DNA of 64,000 nt from Cryobacterium sp. N22 (GCF_002929555.1 NZ_PJJP01000039.1:434001-498000); one strand, 5' to 3'; numbered from the stretch's first letter, positions 38,901 through 46,656 are shown. Made by a program: numbers and translations. Notes: generated by a model not told the origin, from the letters alone.

Positions 38901-41284
38901 GCGCGCACGCTCACCGAATCGTCGACCGCAACCGGCGGCTGATGCTTGATCAGCGGCGGCACCGGAACAACGGTGACACCGGCGGTGGAGGTGCCCTCGC
39001 CATCGCTGATCGTGTAGGTGAACTGCACCTGCTGGGTGAGAGCCGCGGATGCGGTGACCCGCAACACGGTGTTGGTGAGAATCTCGACAGTGACGAGGTC
39101 GTCGGTGCTGCTCAGGTCCACGGACTGCACCGCGAGCACCCGGCCGCTGGGTGAGACGTCGTTGTCCAGCACCGGGATCGTGACGGGCTCGGCTGCGCGG
39201 AGGTAGGCGGTGTCTTTGACGGCGATCGGAGGCAGGATCTCAGCGGGGTTTTCAACCACGTCGACGCGGATCAGGCCGACGCTCGAGGTGGCGCCGGCGC
39301 CAAGGCTGTAGGTGAAGACGTAGCTGCCGGCCTTGCCTGACGACACGGCGATCGTGCCACGCTCCAGGTTCGCCACGGCGGTGAGGTCCTTGGGGACCTC
39401 GTTCACCCCGATCAACGCCAACGGCGCTCCCGACGGAGTCACGTCGTTCTTGAGCGGCTCGATCAACGCCGTCTCCCCCACGAACACCGTGCTGAAGTCC
39501 GGTGTCCCCACCGGGTTCAGCGTGCCCGCCGCCTTCACATCCACGGTGAGCACACCGGTGGCGGTGAGCAGGCCGTCGGAGATGACGAACTGCACCTCCT
39601 TGACACCGAGCTCGGCGGTCTTGGATTCGAAGGTGACGAAACCCTCCGGCCCGAACCGCACCCCGTCACCGGTGGTCGGCGACGCCGACACCAGGTAGAT
39701 GTCATCACCATCGGGGTCGATCCAGTCCGAGAGCACGTTGTAACTGACCAGCTGGCCCTGCTCCACGCTGATCGCGCCGGCCCGGTTCGAGACCGGGGCC
39801 AGGTTCTCCTCCAACGGCCGCATGGTCACATTCACCTGAGCCTCGGCGACGGCGCCGCGGCCATCGGCCACCGTGTACCGGAACGACACGGTTCCGGCCA
39901 CAGTCTCGGCGGGAGTGAACTGCAGCGCCCGGCCGCCGTCGATGTAATCCAGGCTGCCCTGCGACTGGGAGAAGCCGCTGACGTTTGTGACCGTGAGCAC
40001 GTCACCGTCCGGGTCGGTGTCGTTCTCCAGCACCGGCAACACCGTGGTCTTGCCCGGCCGCACCCCGTAGGCGTCGTCGCGCGCGAGCGGCGCCCGGTTC
40101 ACGTCGGTGCGCTCAGCGATGGTGTCTTCGAAGGACTGCTGGGCGGCCTTCTCGGTGCCGTCCTCGGCGTCGGACTCTTCCGGCGGAGTGACCTCTTCCC
40201 AGTTCTCCACCAGGCGCATGTTCGAATCGACCAGCCACACGTTGCCGTTGGAAAGGTTGTTCAGCGCGATCACATCACGGTTGACCCGAAACTCCAGCAC
40301 CGACCCCTGGGTGGGCTGCTGAATCGTCTCCCGCAACACGTCGGAACCCTCGCAGTCGGCGAGGTAACGCTGCGCACCCGACCAGGCCGCGTGCGCGCAC
40401 CCGTTCAACCACACCGGAGCCGACACCGACTTCGGGTCGGTCACGGCAGCATCCAACTTCGCATCGACGGACACGATGTCGCCGCCGTTCAGCGGAACCC
40501 TCAGCAACGCCTTCGAGGTCGCGACGAGCGCCACGTCGTTCTCGGCCCCGGTCTGCTGCAGCTTCAGGGCGTTCTTGGGAACCTCTATGCTCTCGCCGTC
40601 GACGACGAGGCGATGATTCTCCGTGTCAAGCAGCACGGGCTTATCCCCCACCGCGGCGAGCTGGAACTCACCCAGCTTCGGCAGGGCGCTCTCAACCGGT
40701 TTCGCCGCGTCTTCGGAGGACGGGTCGTAGCTGAAGAGGGTCTTCTCGGTCGACGACGCTCCGAAAACCAGGCCGTCGGCGGAAACGGCGATGTGACCGC
40801 CTGTGCCCAGCTTCATCACCGGGTCGGTGGTCTTGGGGTCGAAGCTCAGTTCGCCGGCGGCGTTGATCACCCACACGTCGCCGGAGGCCGCCATCACGGC
40901 GATCGAGTCGCCGCCGTGGAGCACTTCGGAGCCGGGCGTCACGTCGACACGTTCACCGAGGGTGGTGAAGGCCGGGTCGATGCGTTCGATCGAGCCCACA
41001 CTGCTGTCGATGAGGAAGACATCATCGCCGTCCTGCAGCACGTCGAAGGCGATGGACGAGGCGTTGACCGACGCGTTGAGCTCCTCGATCTGCCGGTTCA
41101 ACCGGCCGGCGAGCAGTTCCTTGCCGTTGGTGACCCACACGTCGCGGGCGGAGAGGTCGACATCCGTCACCGGGAAACCCTCGTGCAGCACCGCGAACGA
41201 CAGCGGCACGCCGGCCATGACCGACAGGGCCACGACGGAGGCCGACATTTTGCGGCCGCGCAACCACGAACTCAGGGTCCCCAC
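35984..41284 (-). CDS. Giant Ig/cadherin-like and fibronectin-III surface protein B
   Basis: A 1,766-residue paralogue of protein A with the same layout: N-terminal membrane anchor, propeller-like domain, about ten Ig/cadherin-like modules with VLDND turns, two fibronectin-III domains. Long stretches are the same as in A, for example the first ~75 residues and the region around VSASPTTGDGVRFGPEG. The final ~95 residues differ completely: they hold four Cys and an SH3-like run, ICLSVRNGKNWYYFQIEDRS. The start is GTG at 41284 behind AGGGGGAA. It is encoded between the FHA-HTH gene and protein A. Confidence 0.88.
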   Translation of the reverse strand: MGTLSSWLRGRKMSASVVALSVMAGVPLSFAVLHEGFPVTDVDLSARDVWVTNGKELLAGRLNRQIEELNASVNASSIAFDVLQDGDDVFLIDSSVGSIERIDPAFTTLGERVDVTPGSEVLHGGDSIAVMAASGDVWVINAAGELSFDPKTTDPVMKLGTGGHIAVSADGLVFGASSTEKTLFSYDPSSEDAAKPVESALPKLGEFQLAAVGDKPVLLDTENHRLVVDGESIEVPKNALKLQQTGAENDVALVATSKALLRVPLNGGDIVSVDAKLDAAVTDPKSVSAPVWLNGCAHAAWSGAQRYLADCEGSDVLRETIQQPTQGSVLEFRVNRDVIALNNLSNGNVWLVDSNMRLVENWEEVTPPEESDAEDGTEKAAQQSFEDTIAERTDVNRAPLARDDAYGVRPGKTTVLPVLENDTDPDGDVLTVTNVSGFSQSQGSLDYIDGGRALQFTPAETVAGTVSFRYTVADGRGAVAEAQVNVTMRPLEENLAPVSNRAGAISVEQGQLVSYNVLSDWIDPDGDDIYLVSASPTTGDGVRFGPEGFVTFESKTAELGVKEVQFVISDGLLTATGVLTVDVKAAGTLNPVGTPDFSTVFVGETALIEPLKNDVTPSGAPLALIGVNEVPKDLTAVANLERGTIAVSSGKAGSYVFTYSLGAGATSSVGLIRVDVVENPAEILPPIAVKDTAYLRAAEPVTIPVLDNDVSPSGRVLAVQSVDLSSTDDLVTVEILTNTVLRVTASAALTQQVQFTYTISDGEGTSTAGVTVVPVPPLIKHQPPVAVDDSVSVRAGDIVSVSVLDNDFHPDSATMSVLPELTDTTDAGGLAFVTGSQVRYQAPAEPGSYSVAYTISDAFQETATATVRFTVIAVNAADNQAPTPLPLTMRTFAESTIKVQVPLDGIDPDGDSVYLTAVTSPPTLGRIVDQGSDFFIYEAHPGTAGTDSFTYQVADTVGATAEGTVRIGVIPRPVELLPPNAVDDAIEIKPGRDGSIPVVLNDSDPNGYKLTLSKKLPEVDPGITATVDGSRVIVEAPAEEGTYTLRYEITNGHGGADTAFVQVKVTADAKAQYPVAIDHFVEPDQVLAGTPIDVAVLDGAENPSGLIEDLVITLEGPNAGNGTLQANGTVRVEPSTDRQAIAYRLTNELDQLSATAFIIVPPQPKPVEPVNQPSTEPTPDEEQFPPPFLKDIGPQVVKMNGSKSWTLGDIVEVPSGRPALLLSATATNSDGSKVAGGSSLSFVAARDYRGPASVTFVVTDGSGADDPAGNQATLTIPITVGDPDFEDVAPTFTPPKVTLEAGESATVVNLRSSSGHPNPAIIENLSYGALAGATADVAAAIQGANLTVSSPLGTQPGTRVRLTFSVTYREFTIPGSVDVTVVSSTRAVPQAVDDAGPNGAGIETTPSSVVQVPVLDNDYNPFAQDGKPLTVVSATIEQDVSGGKASVSYTASGVTITTGPGATGTLTAVYRILDATKDQARATQGRITLVIRDRPDAPNAPTAAEDDAGATISFAAPSSNNSAITGYTISWANGGSKNVTSAGTYNITGLTNGQSYAFQVTAQNAKGTSNVSASSNTVTPYGVPGAPASANLTASATGNGALGLSWAAPGSSGGRGVSAYKYEWVTGGGANGSTSGAKTASATGTANTQYQYRVQACNARGCGDWTTSNAATPTTPPAWAPTHYGYSVTQQACPEPDSTYGETVTNGNSGCTMNARGYLQPGTVIDAICLSVRNGKNWYYFQIEDRSYDGWFIRISDTNGTIIPNC

Positions 41285-41356
41285 CCGTTTCCCCCTCGCG
41301 AGTTTCGGCAGGAGTGTGAGACGGCGTCCGCGACCGCGACACGCCCGGCATAGGCT

Positions 41357-41381
41357 CCTGACCGGCTCTTACGCTAACACG
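41357..41381 (-). promoter_or_regulatory. Conserved promoter-like block upstream of giant protein B
   Basis: Same 25-nt block as at 35910-35934, here 73 bp before the start codon, with TAGCGT as -10 candidate on the minus strand. The spacer on either side differs from copy A, so the block looks selectively kept. Confidence 0.55.
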
Positions 41382-41427
41382 TCAATGGGCGGCACCCACA
41401 CGGGGACCACTCCCCCGCCGGGCCGGG

Positions 41428-42186
41428 CTAGGACTCGAGAATTCCTACGGTTGTGTCTTCGTCGTTCTCCGCGGCCGACAGCCTGGAATCCTCGGCCGCC
41501 CGGTCCAGCAGAACCACGTCGTCCAGGCTCACCAGCCGGGTGGCGACGGCGTATTCCACGAGCCGCCCCCGGCGGTTGGTCGCCAGGTTGCCGGTGCCCC
41601 CGCGGAGCCCGGCCACGCCGAGTTTGTCGAGCTTGCTGCAGACGTTGTCCAGCTTGCGGTTGAACGTCGTCATGCTCCAGCCCAGCCGGGCCGCGGCCTC
41701 GGCCGAGCTGGGGATGGCGCCCCGGCCGGGCACCGCCTGGGTGAGGATGCTCTCGGACAGTGCCACAATCAGCAGGCGCTGGCTTGTCGTGAGGGTCACC
41801 GGCAGGATGGTGGTGGTGCCGCCCTCGTGCGAGGCCGACAGCGACGTGTTGTAGAAGTCGGACTCGGCGTGGATGCTGAAGTCGTAGGTGGACGACCCGG
41901 CACTGAACATCACGTGCAAGGTCTGGAAAACGATGGGCAGTTTCGCGCCGGGCGCCAGCCAGGCCTGTACGGTGCCGGTGGTGTCCGACACCGTCGCTGA
42001 CAACAGGTTGCCCACGTTCGCGATCCACCACATGCCGTAGTCCTCGTAGAGCCGCAGGAAGGTGCGGTGCAGGTACGGGTTGTCGTCGATGGTGAGGTCG
42101 GACTCACGCCCGATCGAGAAGTCGGCTCCGGGTTCCACGTCGTACCACTCGCCGCAGAACTCCACCCGCAGCGGCTTCACCGGCAT
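41428..42186 (-). CDS. FHA-like domain fused to a helix-turn-helix region
   Basis: A 252-residue protein. The N-terminal ~90 residues resemble an FHA domain (FSIGRESDL, NPYLHRTFLRL, WWIANVGN). The middle is beta-rich, and the C-terminal part holds LTTSQRLLIVALSESIL followed by AEAAARLGWSMTTFNRKLD, which reads as a winged or simple helix-turn-helix. ATG at 42186 is 4 nt after the kinase stop; the frame extends upstream without support. A pThr-binding module joined to a DNA-binding-like module suggests a transcription output of the kinase; this is inference. Confidence 0.78.
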   Translation of the reverse strand: MPVKPLRVEFCGEWYDVEPGADFSIGRESDLTIDDNPYLHRTFLRLYEDYGMWWIANVGNLLSATVSDTTGTVQAWLAPGAKLPIVFQTLHVMFSAGSSTYDFSIHAESDFYNTSLSASHEGGTTTILPVTLTTSQRLLIVALSESILTQAVPGRGAIPSSAEAAARLGWSMTTFNRKLDNVCSKLDKLGVAGLRGGTGNLATNRRGRLVEYAVATRLVSLDDVVLLDRAAEDSRLSAAENDEDTTVGILES

Positions 42187-42190
42187 GATT

Positions 42191-43909
42191 TCAGCGGTTG
42201 CAGGCACGGTTGGCCTCCGAAATCTTGCCGTCGGTGCGTTGCAGGTAGATATCCACGCAGACCGTACTGCCGGGCACGACCCCGTCAACGGTGATGTCTG
42301 CGACAGTGCTGAGCTTGGGCTGGTTGGGGGTTTCGGCGCGGGCCCACCTGTAGACGTCGCCGTCCAACGGGGCCGGGTTACTGACCGTGAAGGTGACCTG
42401 GCTGCCGTCCTCGGAGGTGGCGGTGCCCTCGAGGACCGGCACCGGCACTCCGGCGGCGGAATTCACGCTGCCAGGTTTGGCCGGCACCGGGGAGGCTGTG
42501 GGGGTCAGGGCGGACTTGTCGGTGCCGGTGAGAGTGACGGCGGCGACCACGGCGCCGATCAGGAGCACGGCCGCGGCTATGGACCCGATCAGCACCAGGC
42601 GGCGACGGCCTGATGCGCCTTCGACCGGGCTGTCGTCGGGAGTGTCGGCGACGGATGCCGCGACCGGTTCCTGAGCCCGCACCGAGCCGCGGGGGCGGAC
42701 GATGGTGGCTTCCTTGACCGGGCTCGGCTTGCCAGGGCCGGCCTTGCCGGTGGGAGTGCCGCCGGCGGGGGCGCTGCCGGGTTCGATCACCCGGGCGCCG
42801 CGCACGCGGGTCGCGTCGGCCTGGTCCGGTTCGGCGGGCGGCGCTGCGGGCGTCGCCGGGCGTGGCCGGGCCGGTGCCGGGGCTGCCGGGGCCTGCGCGG
42901 CGATCGACACCACCGAACGTGCCCGGGTCTCGTCGTCGCCGGCCGGCGCATCCGGTTTGCCGTGCTGGGTGCCTGCGATGGTGGGGATGTCGATGCCCGT
43001 GGGGGCGTAGCCGAGTTCCAGCTCCACCCGCTGCAGGGCCCGAGCGAAGTCGACGGCGGTGGCGAACCTGTCGTCGCGCCGGGTGGCCATGGCCTTGGCC
43101 AGCACGGCCACGAGCGAACGGGGCACGTCGTCACGGCCGATGGGGGTGATGGCACCGCGTTCGATGCGACCGATCAGATCGAGGGTGCCGTTGGAGCGCC
43201 CGCGGATCTCGAACGGCGTCTGCCCGGCCAGCAGGGTGTGGATGGTGGCCGCCAGCGAGAATACGTCGCTGCGCACGTCGGGCCGGGGGTCGTCCTCGAA
43301 CATCTCCGGCGGCGACCAGGGCACGCTCATGCCGACCGACTGGCTTTCCCCGGTGCCGGTGGACTCCGACGCGGCCGGCAGGTGGCTTCCGCTGATGGTC
43401 TGCACGGGCAGCTCCTCGTCGAGACTCGACGAGATGCCGAAGTCGGTGAGGGCAGGCCAGCCGAAGTCGTTGGTGAGAACGTTGGCCGGCTTGATATCGC
43501 GGTGCAGGATGCCCGCCGAATGGGCGGTCGCGATTGCGCCGGCGAGGCGCACGCCGGTGCGCAGGGCATCCTCGACACCGAAGTTCTGGCGCTTGTAACG
43601 TTCGGCCAGGCTCGGGCCCGAGCAGTGCTCCATCACGAAGTACGGCCGGCCGTCGCCGGCGACGTCGGCGTGGTAGATCGTGACGATATAGGGGTGGGTC
43701 GACAGTTGCGCCATCAGGTTGGCTTCGTCGACGAACTGCGCCTGGGTCGAGGGGTTCAGCTGTTCGGTGAGGAGGACCTTCACCGCGACCCGGCGGCGGG
43801 GCAGTCGCTGCTGGTAGAGGAACACGTCGGAGAAGCCGCCGGAGCCGAGGATGGAGACGAATTCGTAGCCGGGCAGTTCCGGGGCGATGGAGGGTGCGCG
43901 GCGCATCAC
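42191..43909 (-). CDS. Membrane Ser/Thr protein kinase (Hanks type)
   Basis: A 572-residue kinase. The domain (about 15-290) has GSGGFSDVF, VAVKVLL, HRDIKPANVL, DFGIS and PEMFEDDPRPDVRSDVFSL, so Lys, catalytic Asp and DFG are intact. A Pro/Ala-rich juxtamembrane linker contains two Thr motifs, DATRVRGARV and EATIVRPRG, possible phosphorylation and FHA docking sites. One membrane helix follows (LVLIGSIAAAVLLIGAVVAA), then a ~85-residue extracytoplasmic domain without PASTA repeats. ATG at 43909 overlaps the FHA gene stop (ATGA). The PP2C and FHA genes beside it are its probable partners. Confidence 0.93.
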   Translation of the reverse strand: MMRRAPSIAPELPGYEFVSILGSGGFSDVFLYQQRLPRRRVAVKVLLTEQLNPSTQAQFVDEANLMAQLSTHPYIVTIYHADVAGDGRPYFVMEHCSGPSLAERYKRQNFGVEDALRTGVRLAGAIATAHSAGILHRDIKPANVLTNDFGWPALTDFGISSSLDEELPVQTISGSHLPAASESTGTGESQSVGMSVPWSPPEMFEDDPRPDVRSDVFSLAATIHTLLAGQTPFEIRGRSNGTLDLIGRIERGAITPIGRDDVPRSLVAVLAKAMATRRDDRFATAVDFARALQRVELELGYAPTGIDIPTIAGTQHGKPDAPAGDDETRARSVVSIAAQAPAAPAPARPRPATPAAPPAEPDQADATRVRGARVIEPGSAPAGGTPTGKAGPGKPSPVKEATIVRPRGSVRAQEPVAASVADTPDDSPVEGASGRRRLVLIGSIAAAVLLIGAVVAAVTLTGTDKSALTPTASPVPAKPGSVNSAAGVPVPVLEGTATSEDGSQVTFTVSNPAPLDGDVYRWARAETPNQPKLSTVADITVDGVVPGSTVCVDIYLQRTDGKISEANRACNR

Positions 43910-45228
43910 TCCTGCCCGACCGTGAGGGTGATGCCGCTACCGAGGTCGACGACGGTTCCCACGATGACCGCGGTGGGTTCGCCCTGACGCAGCTTCTGCG
44001 CCGGCTTGCCCGGTAAGACCACGAGGGTGCCGTTGCGCGAGTGCAGATCGGTGACGACCACGGTGTCTCCCTCGACGGTGAAGTGCACATGGTTGCGCGA
44101 CACGTCCTGGTCGGCGCCGCCCAGGCTCACCAGCTTGGGCACGAGGCCGCCGGACACCTTGCTGACACTCGGTGCCCGACCCACCCGGATCGGCTGGCTC
44201 AGCGGTTCCCGCACCCCGCTGGGCAGCAGCAGGTAGAGCCGGGGCGCGGCGGCCGGCGCAGGTTCGGCGGCGACCCGACGACGCGAATCACGCATCTTCT
44301 GGATGTCGCCGCTCATCACGGTGTGCCCGTCGTGGTCCCCGGGCACATCGCTGTCCGACTCGGTGTCGACCGGATCGGCGTCGGCCGTGTCGCGCGCGGC
44401 ACCCGCCGGTGCGGCGGACTCGTCGTCCTCGGCCTCGGCATCAGGCCGCACGGCTGCCTGCTCGACACCGCGCATCACGGTGGCGCCGAACAGGTGGTCA
44501 TAGCCGCCGGCGGGGTCGGCGTCGGGCTCCGGGGCGGATTCGGCGGCCGGTTCGGCGGCGGGCTCAGCCACAGCGATGTCGGAGATGGTCTGTTCGCTGG
44601 CCGGTTCGGCGATCGTGTGGAGCGGCAGCGGTGCCGGCGCGGTCTTCGGCGCCGCGGGCGGCGGCGGCACGATCAGCGCGGCCGGCTCGGCACGAGCGGG
44701 CTCGGAGCGAGTTTGTTCTGCCGCGCGGGCGCCGTCGACGACCAGGCGCAGGCGCCGGGTGCGCACCATGCCCGACTGCAGGGGAAGGCCGGCTCCGAGC
44801 GGCAGCGCGGCGAGGTCATCCGCGCCGATCGGGTCGGCGTCCACAGAAACGGGCACAGCGGTCACCGACACGGCGGTCACGTCCGCGACGGAGCGCTCCA
44901 CCCACGTGGAGATGCCCAGGCCGCCGATCGACACGTCGCCGGCAGCCGTGGCCAGAACGACCACGACGTCTCCGCGCACGAAGACGCGCACCGTTGCCGG
45001 AACAACCTCGTCCCAGGTGAGGAGCGCGAACGGCGGAGTCTTGGACAGTCCGCCGGCGGTGAGCTCGTCGAGCACGGCGCGGGCACCCTGCTCGCTGGAC
45101 CCCGCATCGGTGAGGCTCGCCCAGACTCGCGCGCCGGCAGCGGAATCGGCGGCGGGCAGCAACACCAGTCGGTCCCCCGTCGCTGCCGCAAGCCATCCGC
45201 CCCGGTTGTCGTCGTCGTACGAAAGCAC
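43906..45228 (-). CDS. FHA domain protein with long acidic linker
   Basis: A 440-residue protein. An N-terminal globular part (about 1-160) of unknown type is followed by a Pro/Ala/Glu/Asp-rich linker and a C-terminal FHA domain (about 345-435) with IRVGRAP, VSRNHVHF and TDLHSRNGTLV. The linker holds two copies of T-V-M-x-G: FGATVMRG and GHTVMSGD. These may be kinase targets bound by an FHA domain in cis or trans. No membrane segment is evident. The frame starts at 45228, 21 nt after the phosphatase stop. Confidence 0.87.
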   Translation of the reverse strand: MLSYDDDNRGGWLAAATGDRLVLLPAADSAAGARVWASLTDAGSSEQGARAVLDELTAGGLSKTPPFALLTWDEVVPATVRVFVRGDVVVVLATAAGDVSIGGLGISTWVERSVADVTAVSVTAVPVSVDADPIGADDLAALPLGAGLPLQSGMVRTRRLRLVVDGARAAEQTRSEPARAEPAALIVPPPPAAPKTAPAPLPLHTIAEPASEQTISDIAVAEPAAEPAAESAPEPDADPAGGYDHLFGATVMRGVEQAAVRPDAEAEDDESAAPAGAARDTADADPVDTESDSDVPGDHDGHTVMSGDIQKMRDSRRRVAAEPAPAAAPRLYLLLPSGVREPLSQPIRVGRAPSVSKVSGGLVPKLVSLGGADQDVSRNHVHFTVEGDTVVVTDLHSRNGTLVVLPGKPAQKLRQGEPTAVIVGTVVDLGSGITLTVGQE

Positions 45229-45249
45229 AGATCCCCCTATTGCCGTCTT

Positions 45250-46131
45250 TTAGTCCGGATTCGTGTTGCGTGGCCGAGTGTCTTCAAGATTCTGGTGCAG
45301 CCCCGTCGGGCGTTCGCGGGTCACATCGGTGTCCTGGCCAGGGTCACCCCAGGTCGACTCGACGATGACGACAGTGACATTATCCCGGCCGCCCTTGGCC
45401 AGGGCTGCGGCGACAAGAACGTCGGCGAGCGATCCGAGGTCTTCCGGAACGGCGTGTGAGGCGAGCAACTCCGCGATCTCGACGACCGAGAGTTCCTTGG
45501 TGAGGCCGTCGGAGCAGATCAGGAAGGTGTGGCGTCCGGTCGCGGGCAACAGCCAGACATCCGCGTCGACGGATTCGTCGGCCCCGATGGCGCGGGTGAT
45601 GACGTTGCGGTCGGGGTGCTTTTCGGCATCCATTGCCTTGATCAGGCCGGCATCCACCATCTCCTGAACCGCGGAGTGGTCGACGCTGAGCTGTTCGAGG
45701 GTGCGACCATCCCAGGTGTAGATGCGGGAGTCACCGATGTTGAACGCCATCCAGTGAAAGCCAACGTCGTCGCCGGCATCGACGAATGCGACGCCGGTGA
45801 GGGTGGTGCCGGACACGGCGGTGCCGAAGTCGTCCGCAGCGCTGAGGTCGCGCACCGCGTCGTTCGACGAGTGGATGGCGTCGAGGATCCGCTCGGGGGT
45901 CGAGGGTAAGCCCTGTTCGATGTGGTCGTTGAAGACCCGGATGACGGTCTGGCTTGCGGCGTCACCGTGGGCGTGTCCGCCCATGCCGTCCGCGACGAAG
46001 AACACCGGAGACTGGGCCAGATAGCTGTCCTCGTTGACCTTCCGCACGCGTCCGACATCGCTGCCGGCACTGAAGGTGAAGTGCACGCTCGAGTCGCCGA
46101 GGGTGATCGCACTCTCACCGTTGACCGCCAT
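45250..46131 (-). CDS. PP2C family Ser/Thr protein phosphatase
   Basis: A 293-residue metal-dependent phosphatase that should reverse the kinase encoded two genes downstream. Motifs: GRVRKVNEDSYL, FFVADGMGGHAHGDAAS, GTTLTGVAF, FNIGDSRIY, LICSDGLTKEL and GGRDNVTVVIV; all metal-binding Asp are present. No membrane segment is seen, so it is cytoplasmic. ATG at 46131 has GGAG 5 nt upstream, which fixes the start although the frame extends to 46236. First gene of the ten-gene operon; the ~200-bp spacer upstream must hold its promoter, but I cannot place it securely. Confidence 0.93.
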   Translation of the reverse strand: MAVNGESAITLGDSSVHFTFSAGSDVGRVRKVNEDSYLAQSPVFFVADGMGGHAHGDAASQTVIRVFNDHIEQGLPSTPERILDAIHSSNDAVRDLSAADDFGTAVSGTTLTGVAFVDAGDDVGFHWMAFNIGDSRIYTWDGRTLEQLSVDHSAVQEMVDAGLIKAMDAEKHPDRNVITRAIGADESVDADVWLLPATGRHTFLICSDGLTKELSVVEIAELLASHAVPEDLGSLADVLVAAALAKGGRDNVTVVIVESTWGDPGQDTDVTRERPTGLHQNLEDTRPRNTNPD

Positions 46132-46318
46132 GTGCACTCCGCAAAATCCGTTCGGCTCCGGTTCGGAGCGCTTCCGCCCCGTTCGGGGGAAGTCGAGGTA
46201 CCACCGTACCAATACCCCGGGCCCGTTCAGACGCACTCTGACCGGGTAATACGAGGCTAGGGCTCCCGCCGGGGCGGCCTCGGCCGGTTAGGGGATGGTC
46301 GCGGCCCCGCACCGGCGA

Positions 46319-46324
46319 TAGCCT
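46319..46324 (+). promoter_or_regulatory. Putative -10 box of the 2TM gene (leaderless type)
   Basis: TAGCCT ends 6 nt before the ATG at 46331; no ribosome binding site is present. Confidence 0.4.
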
Positions 46325-46330
46325 CGCGGT

Positions 46331-46624
46331 ATGAACAACGAAGAACTCCGCAAACTCGCGACGAAGCGGCTCAAGGCACGCCGGGACTTCTGGAACTATT
46401 GCGGCGTCTGGCTCGGGGTTTCTCTCATCGTCATCGCCGTGTGGCTGTTGACCGATCCGGGTGGCTACTTCTGGCCGATCTGGCCGATCGGCGGCATGGG
46501 CATCGCCGCCTTCTTCATCGGCCTCGACGCCTTCGGACCCAACCGGGGCATCATCACCGAAGACGCCATCGACGACGAAGTGGCCCGGATCACTCGCGGC
46601 AACCAGCGCGGCGGCGCCAAGTAG
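46331..46624 (+). CDS. Small 2TM domain protein
   Basis: A 97-residue protein. The N-terminal helix is basic (ELRKLATKRLKARRDFWNY), then come two hydrophobic segments (about 24-42 and 47-66) joined by a short turn with Trp/Pro, and a polar tail. This matches the 2TM domain family often found in actinobacterial kinases and stand-alone proteins; function unknown. It diverges from the phosphatase gene and is followed by an 11-bp hairpin. Confidence 0.8.
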   Translation: MNNEELRKLATKRLKARRDFWNYCGVWLGVSLIVIAVWLLTDPGGYFWPIWPIGGMGIAAFFIGLDAFGPNRGIITEDAIDDEVARITRGNQRGGAK

Positions 46625-46656
46625 CCAGTGGCCGGCAGCAGCGGCCGGCAGACAGA

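Noticed and set aside
30498-41284. Tandem giant genes as an assembly duplication
   Set aside because: The copies differ in many synonymous and some amino-acid sites, in spacers and completely in their C-terminal ends.
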